From Solea solea (Eukaryota; Chordata; Actinopteri; Pleuronectiformes; Soleidae): a DNA stretch of 64,000 nt. Position 1 is the stretch's first letter; each line of letters begins with the position of its first letter. Location of the stretch: contig NC_081146.1 of the NCBI RefSeq assembly GCF_958295425.1, positions 23,184,395 to 23,248,394 on the forward strand, in the 5' to 3' direction. The position numbers and the translations under genes are program-made. This document shows positions 1 to 13,500 of this stretch, one piece after another. A model generated the notes under the pieces. It worked only from the letters and a program-made list of their open reading frames with translations. It was not told the DNA's origin and did no database searches.

Positions 1-619
1 TGTGCGAAAGTGTGTCTTATTTCAGGCAGAAAACAAGAGCTGATTAAAGAGGAAACTGCTGGGGAAACATTCAGAGCACAGAATGGAAAAGAAATCCAGT
101 ACATTCTGCTGATAAAAGACATTCTGTTCTTTGTTTCAGGAAGTCCTGGAATTTGTGTGACCCGTGCAACAGGTTTGTTCAATCAAAACCGCCTGAAATC
201 CAGCCAAGAATCCTGTCGAGGCCGTGTTTTCTGAAAGATTGAATCCATGGGCAAAATTTCACACAATAATGACCCTGATATAAGCAGGTGTTACCATTTA
301 CAACTCATCGCCAGGCACAAAGTAGAGCTGAGACTGATGGGGAATGTTAGTTCTGAAGGCTTAAGGACCATGTTTTAAACCAATACAATGTTGATATGAT
401 AATGCTGCATCAACTTAGGGCTCTTTTTCCCACATTTTGGGTCAAGTACAACCCTGCATTCATCATTTACACAACTGCACAAGTTCATGGGTCATCGCAG
501 AGGCGGGGCAAGGACAATGTCAATCATTACTCACCAGGTTGCTGAAGTGCCTTTGCTATTTCTTGCCAAAATGTTTTGTTTTTTAATGTTGTCAAGAGGC
601 AGCAATATCATCCCTCTTC

Positions 620-1065
620 TGGGGTTTCCATGGGTCCTTGAAATCCTTGAAAGTTCTTGAATTTTGTGCAAGAAAGAAGACGATATTCAGGTAAATGTCT
701 CCCGCCACCTTTGTGCCACCGACTGTGTTGTAGACACTGTCCACTGTCTCTCTCTCCACATTTGACGTGAGATTCCGTGCAGAACAACGAGCGAGTAACG
801 TTAAGCAAGAGAGAGCAGATGACGACGCGACGCCTGGAAAGTGAAAATTCCAAGATCCCTGGCTCGCTAAAGAAAACTCAAAGACTGACTTTGACCAAGA
901 TCCCAAGGACAATCACTTGTCCAGCTGCAGAGTGTGCTGCAAATCAATAAAAGCGCGAAGCGGCTCCGACAAGCTGCCCTCCCATCTTAAGCTGTGTCAG
1001 CACATTCGGTCCTTGAATTTGCGGTAATTGGTCCTGGAAAGTCGTCCAGGAAAAATGTGTCCATC
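620..1065 (-). mobile_element. Dispersed non-autonomous repeat, copy 1
   Basis: Shares with 28015-28400, in inverted orientation, long segments such as ACTTTGACCAAGATCCCAAG, TGCTGCAAATCAATAAAAG and CTTAAGCTGTGTCAGCACAT. No coding capacity. The outer end near 1065 looks truncated relative to copy 2. Confidence 0.7.
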
Positions 1066-1257
1066 TTGACTTAATCACATGAAAATCAGCCTGAATTTGT
1101 GTCGTCTGATCCCGGGACAACACACTACAGCAACTCACCTTCATGTGTGTGTGTGTGTGTAGGTCTTCATTAAAATGTATGAAAGATTTCTTAAAAGAAC
1201 ACACACATATAATATATTTGTGGTTCCATCAACTGCTGTGAAGCAAAATATTTCTCT

Positions 1258-1288
<31 letters not shown>

Positions 1289-4200
1289 CATGCTGTCTTC
1301 CTGCTCTGTGAGAGTGGTGAGACAATCAACTCCCTGCAATCAGGTGTGCGCAGCACTGATTGGCGTTGATTGCGCCCAGGTGTGGGGAGTGTTCATATAC
1401 CCTGAGTGTCCAGTGCTCTGTGCTGACTCATTGTCTCACCTTCAGAGGTAGTGAGCAGTTCTCCCTGATGTTGTGCGTCTTAAGTTGTCGATGTCTCTGT
1501 AAACACCGACTCAGAGCTTTGTGTGTGTTTGATGTCATCTGCCTGTTTCCCAGTGTATAACTCCCCTTTCCCATCTATATTTTTTTACCTATTGTGATTT
1601 TGTGGTTGTAACTCTGGGATAACTTTGAGACAACCCTGGGGGTCGCACCTGTGTCCACACCCCCAATTTCGAAATGTTCCTTTTTATTTGGATAACCTGT
1701 TGTCAATTCAAGTATAAAAACTATAGTTTCACAACTGCATTTCCATTCAGATGTTTTTGAGTGCAAATCAAAAAAATGTGGCTGCTGGAAACCTGTTTCC
1801 GGTGCTGATTGAGGACTAAGGAAATGTTTACTCTCTGACCTCCTCCTCCTCCTTCCTGTCAACTCTGTTGCCCTGGAACATTGTTTCCTCTTTTTTGAAA
1901 ATGTTTTATGAAACAATCGACTTTTAAAAAACCTTTCCCGTGTAGTGGTCTGTTTGGTCAAAACAGTCATGAAACATTCATGGATCATTCATGGAGTGCA
2001 GCCTTACTTTTCTCTGCCTGCTGGCTTTGTGTTACATCATCTCTGATTACTGGAGCAGACAGCCTGGAGACCAGTGTTTAGGTCGAGCTTGTTGCCAGAG
2101 TTTATTGCAGGCTGTGATCCCGGGATGACGGCATCGGTACAAAAACGGCTTTAGAAATTCAAACTGGCAGTGAGTGGCTGAGTGAAGCAACAAGCAACAA
2201 GCAGCAGTCAGTGGGTTTTTACTGAGCGGGCGTAGAAACCTCAACCAAGTGTCAAACATTTCACAATGTTGTGTGTGACTGTCAAACACACTGTGCTCGG
2301 ATTTGCACAACATCACAAACGTCCCCACCTTTTTCCTTCTGTTTTCTCCAAAAAATGAAGACGCTTGACTAAATGAAAGCAGCTGCACGGAAGATAATTT
2401 TAATTAATACATGTCACTGACAGCTGTCTTCTAAATTGGATTCCCTCGTGTTACTGCATGTAATTTGAATATAAATGATGTTGGAGTGGTTTTACATTAA
2501 TACTCTCAGGTTGGTTTGGATCATGGTCATAATGCAATTTTTTTTTTTCTACACGTGTACCAATTTTCGTGCATGTACGATAAAAACGTATTGGCCCCTC
2601 CCACATCCAATTTTCTAAGTACATTCCCCGAACCACTTTCAGACGTACCTTGTGCACTTAGATCCTAATGATATCAATATATAATATGGACTAATAAGGG
2701 TTTTAAAAAAGTATATTGTATGAAAATGCGCCATTATCAGTATGTCATTTATAAAGATATATGTAATATCTCTCCATCTAATGCTCTCCTGTTAAATTAT
2801 TCCATTACTATTAATAAACACCGTACAATATTATAAATTGGAAACATTTATTGCGATGCTTTATAAATAAAGGACAAAACACTATTTCTTTATACTTTAT
2901 ATTTTATTAATTTTCACCGCACATGTCCAGGGAAAAACACATGTTAATATGGATTTGTTACATGAATATCTATTGCACTATAGATATCTGTTATTTAAAA
3001 ATACATGTTATGGGAAAGGAATTGGAGTGGCGATGGCACCGATATAAATCTTTTTTTTTATTCTTTAATGTTTGGCATGTTACTTTTTTTTAAATTCGAT
3101 ATATCAAGACACAGACTCGTGGGCACACATCATGTTACAGTACTTGACACTCAAAAAAACCCCAGAGCGAACAAAAACATCGACCCGCTTCACTCGACGT
3201 CGCTTCGTTTTTAAAACAGATGGGAAATTGGTTTCCTGAAGGCAAATCAAGAGCTTGCTTTGAAGGAGATAAGCCTTTATTGGACTCGCTGATGATGGCA
3301 GATGTGAGTGGGCTATAGCTGAATTTCAATAAAGCAGCCGTATGAATATCCATATCAAAGCACGGGCTTGAACAGAGAGGGAAATGGAGGTTTGAAGAGG
3401 GGCAAATGTTGATAAATGCCTTATATCTTAAGGCCAGGTTTTACCCGCAGAACTGGATATTGAAGATTTGTCCTGTAGAGTGGAGTATTTCGGCTTCCTG
3501 CCTGAGGACTGCAGTCCCTCATGAGGGTGGAAAAATACAATCAGCTCTGCACAGCAACACAATCGCCGGCCAGGTTTGATACAAAAGGTCATCTCAACTG
3601 GGAGAAAAGCAGCCCTGTGTCCCAAATTCACACTATGGCCTGTACACGTAATCTCTATCCAATGCCTGCAGCAAATCCTTCTCCAAAAAATAATCCTAAT
3701 CTGTTTTTACTTTGAACTTCTGACAAATGATTACAGTTCATGTACATGTGAGTCTGTACAAATTTTTTCTTTTACTCATATCGGTTGTCAATACTTGGTC
3801 TTGATATGAGTCCTTAATCTTGTTAGAGATTAAAATGAATCAGTGTGGCAAAATGAGACATGAAAATAATCTTAAATCCCATTCCATCCACTGCTGCTCA
3901 GTGTTTTTCTCCTCCGGTCTCCGTCTCTTGGAGCACATTTTGTTTAAAACCTTTGCACAAACGTCTCTATGGGGTATAGTGTGGACATGGGACGAGGTTT
4001 GTATGGCAATTGAACATTAAACGCCTCGTTTCCACACCTCATTTTGTTTTCCTTCTTAGGGCTCAAGACACAAAAATGCATTTTCCGTCGCGGATGAACA
4101 GACGCCACTTCAGCCACAACGAAATATTTGCATTATGTATTATCTATATTGCTTTAAAATAGGTAATTAAAGCACATTGTAAACAATAAATCTATGGATA

Positions 4201-4319
4201 AATAAATCGCTGTAAATGTCAGTAAAATAATAATTAAAAACTCAAATTTGTTAATCAGGCTGAATCTTCAGTAACATGACTGAATTTAAGGAAATAATAT
4301 ATGCGTATCAATTTATCAA

Positions 4320-4320
4320 G

Positions 4321-4348
<28 letters not shown>
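4320..4348. repeat. GT microsatellite
   Basis: About 14 GT units. Further CA/GT microsatellites are at 1143-1160, 1256-1281, 21729-21758, 30255-30269, 38132-38154 and 47850-47872. Confidence 0.97.
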
Positions 4349-4352
<4 letters not shown>

Positions 4353-4959
4353 TACTGCCTCTGGTAAACACACTTTGTCTGTCTTTGTGGAAACGAGGCG
4401 TAAAAGACTTCTCTGCGATCACAGCGTTCAACGTTAAAACAACAACACATACACGGCACACACACATACACAGTTACAGCATTAATGAAGATATACTGGG
4501 GGAAAATGGTCTCGGCGCGCGCACGCGTGGATACGTGGAGTTAGTTTCCCGTAAAAAGTCTCTGGAGCTCATTAACAGCCTGGATTGAATGTTTACCAGC
4601 ACTGAGCTGGTGGCTGGTGTTAATTCCCCCCCCCCACACACACACACTCAGATGGCGACACAGAGACACACAAAGGCAATTAATATACGAGTTAGACCTG
4701 CAGCAGATTTGTGTGTTTGAGTTTGGTTATTAAAGACCGAAGTTGTACACGCACTCAAGGTCGGTGTGGGAATACACGTTATGCCAGATGAGCGGATGAG
4801 CGGATTTCAAGTGTTGGGCAAATAAGATGGCTCAATGAAGCTTTGTTTCTTTCTTTTTTTTCAGTTTTTTTTTTTTTTTGGCACAGTCAGTAGACGGCAT
4901 CAGTGCAATGCAGAAAGCAAGCGAATCCCCGAGCAGCAACAGAGAGAGCGGTGTGGCGC

Positions 4960-5200
4960 CGTCTCGAGATTTTCCAGAGCAGAGAACATGGAGTACATAC
5001 ACACTCTCCATGACGGCGTGGTGCGTGAAGAGCCAGCTCATTAGCTCCTAATGACATATCTGCCAAAGTGGAAATCTTGGCACGAGCAGATTTGACATAA
5101 CATTCTCCAGAGCTCTGGAGGAACATGCTAATCCCACTGCATAATTCATCACAGCCAAAGCCTGCTCCTTCAGTCAGCTGATCAGTATTCATACAGTTTG
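4960..5200. other. Candidate conserved non-coding element
   Basis: A unique-looking, compositionally balanced block without repeats or coding frame, containing paired homeodomain-type cores (CATTAGCTCCTAATGAC) and the palindromic CCAGAGCTCTGG. It lies about 2 kb downstream of the sema7a stop. The call is based only on its appearance. Confidence 0.25.
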
Positions 5201-6708
5201 GCGTAGTGTTTTTTTTTTTTCGTGGCATTTCACTGCTGTTGAACCACAGCTACATTCTGGGTTTTTTTTTTACATTCAGTTTAGGGCTATGATGTGATTT
5301 TTGAACTTCCTCGCTCAGTTTCAGTCTGAAACTCGAGTTTCCCTTTCTGATACAACCTCTGGAATGTTGGAAGAATCAAAAATCATTGGCTTAAACTTAA
5401 CTTAAATTTGAATACGTCAACTGATGCAAATGACCCGAAGGCCTTTGCACCGGCTCTGTGTGTAATGTGACGTTAATATTTCAGAGGAGCGCTGAAAAGA
5501 CGGCGGCGCCCACTGTTCTCTCTGCTGGCTGCGGCTGCTGCTGCTGCTGCACATCAGTGAAGAGTCTTGTTTGTTTGTCTCACAGCATAAAGATACAACT
5601 ATGAAAAAATAAAGTGTTTGTTTGTTTTTTTGTTGTCCTTGTCCACCTGGGGGAAAAGAGGCAAAGCAGTCAATGGTTACATGTCACATTCTAACTATGG
5701 CGTTAAAAACCCAAACCATCAAGACAAATCATCACATACGTAGGCAGCAATGGTAGAAATCAGCATTTGCAGAGCAATAAAATACAGAACATACTTCACA
5801 GATCTAATTACAAGCCTTTTTTTCCATCTTGTGAGAATGTGAGCGCGCTCCAACGCCGCACCTTGTTCACATCTTTATGCATCATCAGGTTGACGGGAAT
5901 GAGAGGAAACCTGCAGCAGACCGGCTTTTCATCGCTCTGTTCCTGCTTCTCTCTTTCGTCTCTGCTCTTTTCTTGAGGCTGTTTTAGCAATCACTGCTCA
6001 CTCTTCGATTGAGCCTAACTAACTTGATCTTTCTTGTATGACTGAAGAACATTAGTTTAACTGTTTAATCACTTAAAGCTGCTCTCGGTGAAATACATTA
6101 GTGATAATCTGGAGGAAACCTCTCCAGTATCCCACAGCACGTTATCCAATCAGGAGCCACAAAGAGTCGGTCCTCTTTGTTGCCAGTGAATAAATACCCC
6201 AAACCCCCCTGCCCCTTTAGGGCAACGCTTAATTGCAAAAAAGTAAGCCAAAAGACAACATTGCAGAAATGTTGAAAGATTGTACGGGTGTTTAGCTTTA
6301 CTTAAAGATGCTGTGGGTGTTATCCCATATCCCTTTGCTCTGGTCTAGAAAGGAGGCAAGTCCATGAGTAATGATAATAAAAAAAGCAACAATGCACAAA
6401 GCTGTGAACAAGGCGTAATAACGACGTCTTATACCATCTGTTAAAAATATGCAAGGAACTGCCTCGCCTGAGGAGGAGTTGCTGAGACACAGTGATGTTC
6501 GAGAATGAGCTGTTGCCCATCCGCCTACTTTCTTGTCAAAAAGCTGACACTTCCTCCCAGTGATGTTGTAAGACTCAGCTGCACTAATTATAGTGCCAAG
6601 TGCATCTTGAGTCTGCAGTATTCTGCCTCGACTGCAAAATTGTGCTTAGGAGTTTATGTCCCAGAAGTGTTTAAGGCTTTTTGAATCTCAATACCAGACA
6701 TTTTTTTT

Positions 6709-6714
6709 TTTATT
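6709..6714 (-). terminator. Possible sema7a polyadenylation hexamer
   Basis: The plus strand reads TTTATT, so AATAAA on the transcribed strand, about 500 nt after the sema7a stop. It is the first canonical hexamer I noticed downstream, but it sits in a low-complexity T-rich tract, so this is only a candidate. Confidence 0.25.
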
Positions 6715-7211
6715 ATTTTTTTTTTTTACTAAGTACGAATGAGATATCAATCAACGAGGATGGCAAGATGTACGAGTGGTATTAAAGGTTTACATATTCA
6801 CAAATAAGCACAGTCAAGTCAATTTCAAAGTAAGTAGAGAAATGGTAAAAAGAATTGGCCTGGTATTGGCATTTTTCAATTTTTGCCCAACTCATAGGAT
6901 ATGTTTCTAGTTGACTCGGAGAGGAAAGGTTTGCAAAGCACCTAATTATGGTTGGATCGAGTTCAAACGTCAATTTAAGGACAGTAACTCCTATTCACTT
7001 GAGTTTTTACGTAAAACATATTCTGATCTTGTTAACGCAGCTACAGATCTTCTCTCTCTCGCTCTAAATTGAAAAAAAGGTGAATTGGCACCATACAACC
7101 TAATCCTGTAGTTCAATGCTCTGCGAACCTAACCTCCTAACAGCGGCTCCTTGTCTTTCTTGCCATTGGGAGCCAGTAAGGATGAGGGGTTAGCATTAGC
7201 GTTAGCTGCAG

Positions 7212-7558
7212 TTAATGGAGCCACAGTGTGGCCATGGCCAGCAGCAGTGACGGCCCCAAGGTGGAGGCCAGGGAGGCGGCCAGGTGCCTGCCGTCGTTCA
7301 GCAGCCTGAAGGAGATAACCTCCACCTTGAATCCGTCCTCTGTGGCCATGCATCGGAAGACGCCCTCCTTGAGGGGCGTGTCGATGAGAGGCCCCAGGAC
7401 GCAGAAGTCCCCAGAGAAGAGACACGGGTAGTTCTTAATGCAGTTGTCCTTCTCCCAGCGATAGGTGGCGTGGAAAGAGCGCACGGGGCAGGGGAGAAAG
7501 ACGGAAGTGTTGGACTGCACCACCACTTCTTTTGGTGATGTTCGACGCTGCTTCAGAG
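7212..7558 (-). CDS. sema7a: sema7a exon 14: Ig domain and GPI signal
   Basis: Terminal exon after acceptor CTCCGCAG, stop TAA at 7214-7212. It encodes an Ig-like domain (VFLPCPV... and ...GVFRCMAT supply the core cysteines; HATYRWEKDN parallels the human HATYSWRHKEN) followed by a hydrophobic C-terminus, LLLAMATLWLH, with no cytoplasmic tail. That ending is typical of a GPI-anchor signal. Confidence 0.95.
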
Positions 7559-10500
7559 CTGCGGAGAAATAACATTTTGCACGTTAAATGTACTCCTCTC
7601 TGTGGAGCACTCTAATAGCATCATTTAAATTTCACATTGGTATTTTCTTCTCAGAACAGCTGTTGTTTTTTCTTTTTTAGATTCCTTTAAAAGCTGCATT
7701 GAAAAGAAGGTAACTATCTCTGGGACCCTGGATTCCCTCAAGTCTCAATTTCCTCACGTTTCAAGGGCTTTACAGTTATTCTATCTATTTCAATTTTGTT
7801 TGGGGCATTAAGCATTCAAGTGCATTACCCAATTAAGTGATCGGGTCCTTCATTTAGGTATCACCTGTCATGGAGTTAATAAAGCTAATGTTTGGCCTTG
7901 GGCCCCAAAAATGTTCATCTAACCATGAACTTTCTATCAGGAAAAAATGGCTGAAGGTGTTTTAGGTTGACAGAAACATTTCTGGACAGTTTGACAGAAG
8001 CCAGACCAGATTTTGACATTTGACGCAGGCGTTTACTAATCCAACGATGGCGGAATTTCTTTGCCCACAAAACCAGCAAAGTTGAAAGAGCAAAGGACAG
8101 AGAGAGTGTTTACATCCTCTCTGGTATGCAAAGGCCACCCGAGTTCCCTGACATGCTCCGGGCCCGGGTCACGCTGGACATGTGGCGTGACTGCATCTGA
8201 CTGTTCCCATATTAGTGCCGCAGAACGACATCAACCCCCCCCCCCCAGCAAAGAAAGTCGTCGAATCTTTCCTCAGCAACGCGAAACAGCGTGATGTCCT
8301 CCAGCAGATGGGGTACCCCCCCCCCCACAGAGAGCTGACCTCAGCATCATGGAGTCAGTGTGGGACACCATGCTGAGACAGAAGATGCTTATAAGCAAAA
8401 CTACCTGCCAAGTTCACTGATAAGTTACCACTGGAACTTTTTACCAGCTTCTTATCGTTACATTTCTGCATGTTGGTAAACGGTATTAAAACTAAACTGG
8501 ACCTATAGATGGGTACAAATAAAGGGACTTGACTTGTATCCTCAGGCAGCAAATTGGACCACAATTACTCCTCTCAGTCTTCCCTTCAGAGAGGAGTAAT
8601 TGTCATCATTAGCTGAGGTTCTAACTGGTTTTTGTTTTTGGAGCTTTGAAACAGGGCAAAGCCATGACATGGGAAAGAGAACTCTCTCCCCCCCCCTGCG
8701 GGTTGTTGAACCCTGCTCAATTATATGATAATCATCTTTTTAATCTTGCTGCTCAGAAAGGTTCCTATTTTGGTTTTAATTAAGATCCAGAGTGTCTGAG
8801 AGAGCAAGATAAGGACTCACCAGCAGCTTCCCCGCAAACCGAGGAGTTTGAATAGTCCAGATTCTGAATGAGTGCCCTGTTGGAAAACAATAAAGGGACA
8901 AATTAGCAGCACTGAATAGTTTTGCAAATGAGCGCATGAGCCCCCTCATCAACCTAACAAATGAACACATGCAGACACAAATAATTAGGCAGCGGAAAAG
9001 GGGGTTTATTAGAGCTTTTGGTTAAAAATTGTAAATAAACGGGTTCAGGGAAATAAGCTGCACATTATCTTTCCTGATCATTGATGACAGTGTTATTTTC
9101 TTCCAACTGCAGTTTCTTTGTAGTTAAACACATCTTTCATCTCAGTGATAAACTATTACCCCTGGAATGCAGATCTATGCTTTCGATCTGATACAGAGAT
9201 TTTCAAACCCTCTGTTTCCACCATTAAAAAGGGAAAGAAAGAAAGAAAGAAAAGGGCTCTGCAGTGGTGACATCATTTCTAATCATACCCAGTCGTGACG
9301 TTGTATGCAGGCGGGATGGGAATGCACTTTCTCCTGGCCCTGTCCCAGCCGCAATACGGATCCCGGGAAAGGATGCACTCCCTGCATGTGTCGCCATAGC
9401 GACCGCAGTCAGCCAACTGCAGCCGCTGGACCTCCATCGCTGTACCAACATACAGATGTCCCTAAGGAGGAGAAGATGCACCACAAAGTGTGTCTCAGCT
9501 CACAAGATCAGATAAATCAGCCACTGCGGTGTCAGTTCTCCTCACCGTCTCTGAAACATCGTTCCAATAAAGCCCACAACTGAAACCTAAAATGAGGAAT
9601 TTCTGTAATATGGACGACACGCAACAGGATGTAATTAAATATTTTTATAAAGGCGAGTGTCAGAAATCCCAATGGAGGCATTAAGTGGCCTTATTCAGAC
9701 ACATGAGCAGATTTATTCACTGTATTAGAGAACCAGCTGTAAAAAGACTATTATTCTCAACTGAAATTTTTGCTTTTTTATTATTTAGAATTAATTCAAA
9801 GGAGGAATTCACCTTTTTAAAAAAAATACCAAATCAAAGATTTGTTTCTCTAAATATGATCGCATTGCTTGTTTCTCCTTTAAAACTTCGGCGTGAGTAT
9901 ATCCTCCAGCAGCTGTGTCATTAATCCTCCTTAAGCCCATTTTATACTCAGACGATGAAATATTTGGGGAAAGTCTCATGACTCCCGTAGTATTTTCACA
10001 TTTGTTTATGAGGCTGAATTGTCATTGTCGGTAAAAGAACATTTAAAATTCATGGCATTCCATGTTTTTATGCTTCCATTCTGAGGTCTTGGCCTCAAAT
10101 AGTTTGACCCATTTCCTCAGTTTTCCCATAGTTCAAAGTGATCCAGTTGGTATTGGCAAGCCTTCTGAGAAAACACTGAAAATGAATTGTATGGAATGGT
10201 TGTTTAAAAAGATCAATTCATTTAAGCAACTTAAACAACTGTTTAATCGCTTTTTATAAGAATGGGACATTCTTTGCCACTTGTCACAAGGGCGTATTTG
10301 ACAATACACAAAAACCTATAAAGTAAATAAATTCAGTGTTGCTGGTATTAGTGACATAGTCCAAGTTGTATTATCTTGTCATAGTAAATCTTATTATTAT
10401 GATATATATGGAAAATAGTGCATTGTGTGTGAAAAGTGCCATTTAAAGGGTTAAAATGCTCAAAAATGTACACAAATAATGTTTAATAGCAGTTTTTGGG

Positions 10501-13500
10501 AGTGCACTATTGTGTTAAAGGTTGCACGAGGGTTAAATGGACTCATCCCATAAACACGGATCCATTTCAAGGCGAGCAAATGTGACTAAAAGAGCCGTCT
10601 GAACTGAAAATGTCAGTGTTTTACTGATTTAAAAGCAGGAGGAGTCATCTTACCTTCTGTGAGTCGATGGCCATGTTTAAAACGGGACCCTTGTTGTGAA
10701 ACAGCGAGTACTGAGACACGATGAAGACGCCGTCGCTGGTGTGAAGAACTTTGAGAACTTTGCCTTGTTCTGCAAGACAAATAAAGAGCGAGAGGACACT
10801 ATAAATAGAGAGACACGTCAGTCCTCTAAACTCATCTGGAAATGAACACACATGTGCTGTTTCTGTGTTGCAGCTCTCTCTGTGCTTTGTAAAATGCACA
10901 GATATGCCTTGGACCGCTTCCACTCTTTAGGGCAGGCTGCAGAGCCATAGGCAAACTGGAAGGCTGTAGTTTTTTAGAGACTCTTTGAACAAGCGTTTGT
11001 GAAGGCAGAAGCCGCTCTGGAGGGAAGAATATGAGAATTCAACCTGTTTGACTTCAAAAAATGAAGCCAAAACCACAATATCGCTTCATACAACAAAGGT
11101 ATTTTGTTGGTAGGCATGAGGCGAGGAAAATATTTTGACCTCTGAAGAGAAAATATATAATCAACAGTGGAAGTTGAGTTTTTTTTTCTTTTTTTTTTTT
11201 TTTGGTTGAATCTATTACAGAAAAATACAAACAATGAAACATTCAAGGTCTTAAAGCATTTGTTCCGGCTGCATTAACAGATGAGATAAGTAATTTCCTA
11301 TTGACTAGATAAAGCGAAGTAAAGCTGGAGCCGCAGACATTATGTATGCAGGCGTCGTAACTGCATGAAGAGGACAAGTGCTCCTGGACTTTAAAATGTC
11401 AAGGACCTTTAAAAAAACAAAACAAATCCAAGCCAAATGCTAAATATGCTTTTTTTCTAAATTAAGTGGCTTCTCATTAAACTATACCACTAAAAACCAA
11501 ACCTGCAGACTGACAGCAGTGGAGAATCTGAGTGGGTGGTCACAGAGATATGCAGAGGTTTATGGTGGCGTGGAAAACAAAGCCAGGCATTCACACAGCA
11601 GCACATCAGGAGATGTTGGGACGATTTGTTTGAGATATTTATGATATTTTGAGGATATTCTGACCTAAAATGAACCACATTCATAAGCAGGAAGTCCAAT
11701 CCAATCCAACTTTATTTGTAACAAACCACAATGGACCAAAGTGCTGTACAAAATAAATAAAAGGGATAATAAGTAAAAGGTTCAAATTTAGATAAAACTG
11801 CTTAAAATAAATTCGAATCATAAAAACACAATAAGAAATAGAAGCCATACAATTAAAAAAAACAATAAATTCTATTCAAATTAAAATAAGTAAAATAAAT
11901 AAAAACCAAACGTCTCATGAAGTGTCAAAGGCCAAAGAGAAAAGGTTGGTTTTAAGAAGGGATTTAAAAACAGACAAGGACGAGGCCTGTCTTATGTGCA
12001 GAGGCAGATAATTCCAAAGTTTTGGAGCTGCGACAGCGAAGGCACGATCCCCTCTGAGCTTCCGCTTGGTTTTAGGCACACTCAGGAGCAGCTGATCAGC
12101 TGACCTGAGAGAGCGAGCGGGTGAGTATGGATGTAGAAGCTCAGAGAGGTAGGGCGGGGCAAGACCATTCAGGGATTTAAAAACAAGTAAAATCGATCCT
12201 GAAGTGTATGGGCAGCCAGTGGAGTGAGGCTAAAATGGGGGAAATGTGCTCAAATTTACGTGTGCCAGTTAAAAGACGTGCGGCAGCGGTTTGTACCATC
12301 TGAAGACGGGCAATGGAGGACACACTAACCCCCACATAAAGTGAATTACAGTAATCCAGCCGAGTGGTGACAAAGGCGTGAATAACTATTTCAAAATGTT
12401 GCCTTGAGAGAATTGGCTTTATTTTGGCCAGCTGCCTCAATTGAAAAAAGCTTGATTTAACAACAGACCTGATCTGGTTGTCAAGCTTCAGATCAGAGTC
12501 AATTTTAACCCCCAGGTTTGTGATAGTGGGTTTTAAAAGTGGTGCCAAGCAGCCCAGATCTACTTGGGGGTCCCAGTGGTGCCACCAAACACCATCACTT
12601 CTGTCTTTTTGTCATTGAAATTTAAAAAGTTCAGAGCCATCCAGGCCTTTATGTCATCAAGACACTCAAGTAGAATTTTAAAAGAGTATGCATCGTTCTT
12701 TTTAATAGACATGTAGATTTGACTGTCATCTGCATAGCAATGGAACGAGATGCCATACTTTCTAAGGATGGAGCCAAGTAGGAGCAGATATAGAGAGAAA
12801 AGAAGGAGGCCCAGAACTGAGCCCTGTGGGACCCCGCAGGTGAGAGGAGCCGAGGAGGATGTCGAGTCACCGAGGCTGACACAGAAAGTTCGATCAGCCG
12901 AGTATGACCTGAACTACTCCAAGGCTGTGCCCCTGATGCCCACCTGCTCCTCCCTGATGCCCACCTGAAGTGGTTATCATCACACTAATTTCACCATAGG
13001 CACAACAAGTAGTTAAAACACTGTCATATTGATATGCACGTCTGTGGACAAGGCAAGACAAGGAGGGTGCTGCACATAAAACAATAACATTTAAAATTTG
13101 GAAACATGAATTTGAAATGGAACAGAATAATAAAAAGTTAGACTATAATGGAGTAATAAAACATTATTATACCCGTAAAGTGCATAAGATTAAAATGTAA
13201 AATGATTTAAAAGACCTCAGCCATAAGCATAATTATGAGAAGTTTTTTTTATCTGGATTTAAAAGGGGAGCTTGTTCCACTTGTGTGCAGCATAACAACG
13301 AAATGTTGCTTCACCACATTTTGGTTTGAACTCTGAGTCAGTAGATCTCAGAGTCTGTCCAGGTGTGTATTCTTTTAATATGTCATTAATGTGTTCTGGA
13401 CCTATAAAAAACATTAAGTGATTTGTAAACTAGCAGCAGAACGTCTAAAGTCTATTCTACAACTGACTGTGAGCCAGTGACGACATTAAAACTGCAGTAA

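Larger units (their letters stand above)
1..7211. other. Downstream flank of sema7a, no gene recognised
   Basis: Apart from the dispersed repeat at 620-1065, GT microsatellites (1143, 1256, 4320), the candidate non-coding element at 4960-5200 and the putative poly(A) hexamer, I see no coding exon or RNA gene. Short open frames here lack splice-flanked homology and protein-like composition. The first part of it, adjoining the stop, is sema7a 3' UTR. Confidence 0.5.

Noticed and set aside
5500..5560. Possible coding exon (GCTGCTG-rich)
   Set aside because: A short CTG-rich stretch without flanking splice sites or domain similarity.
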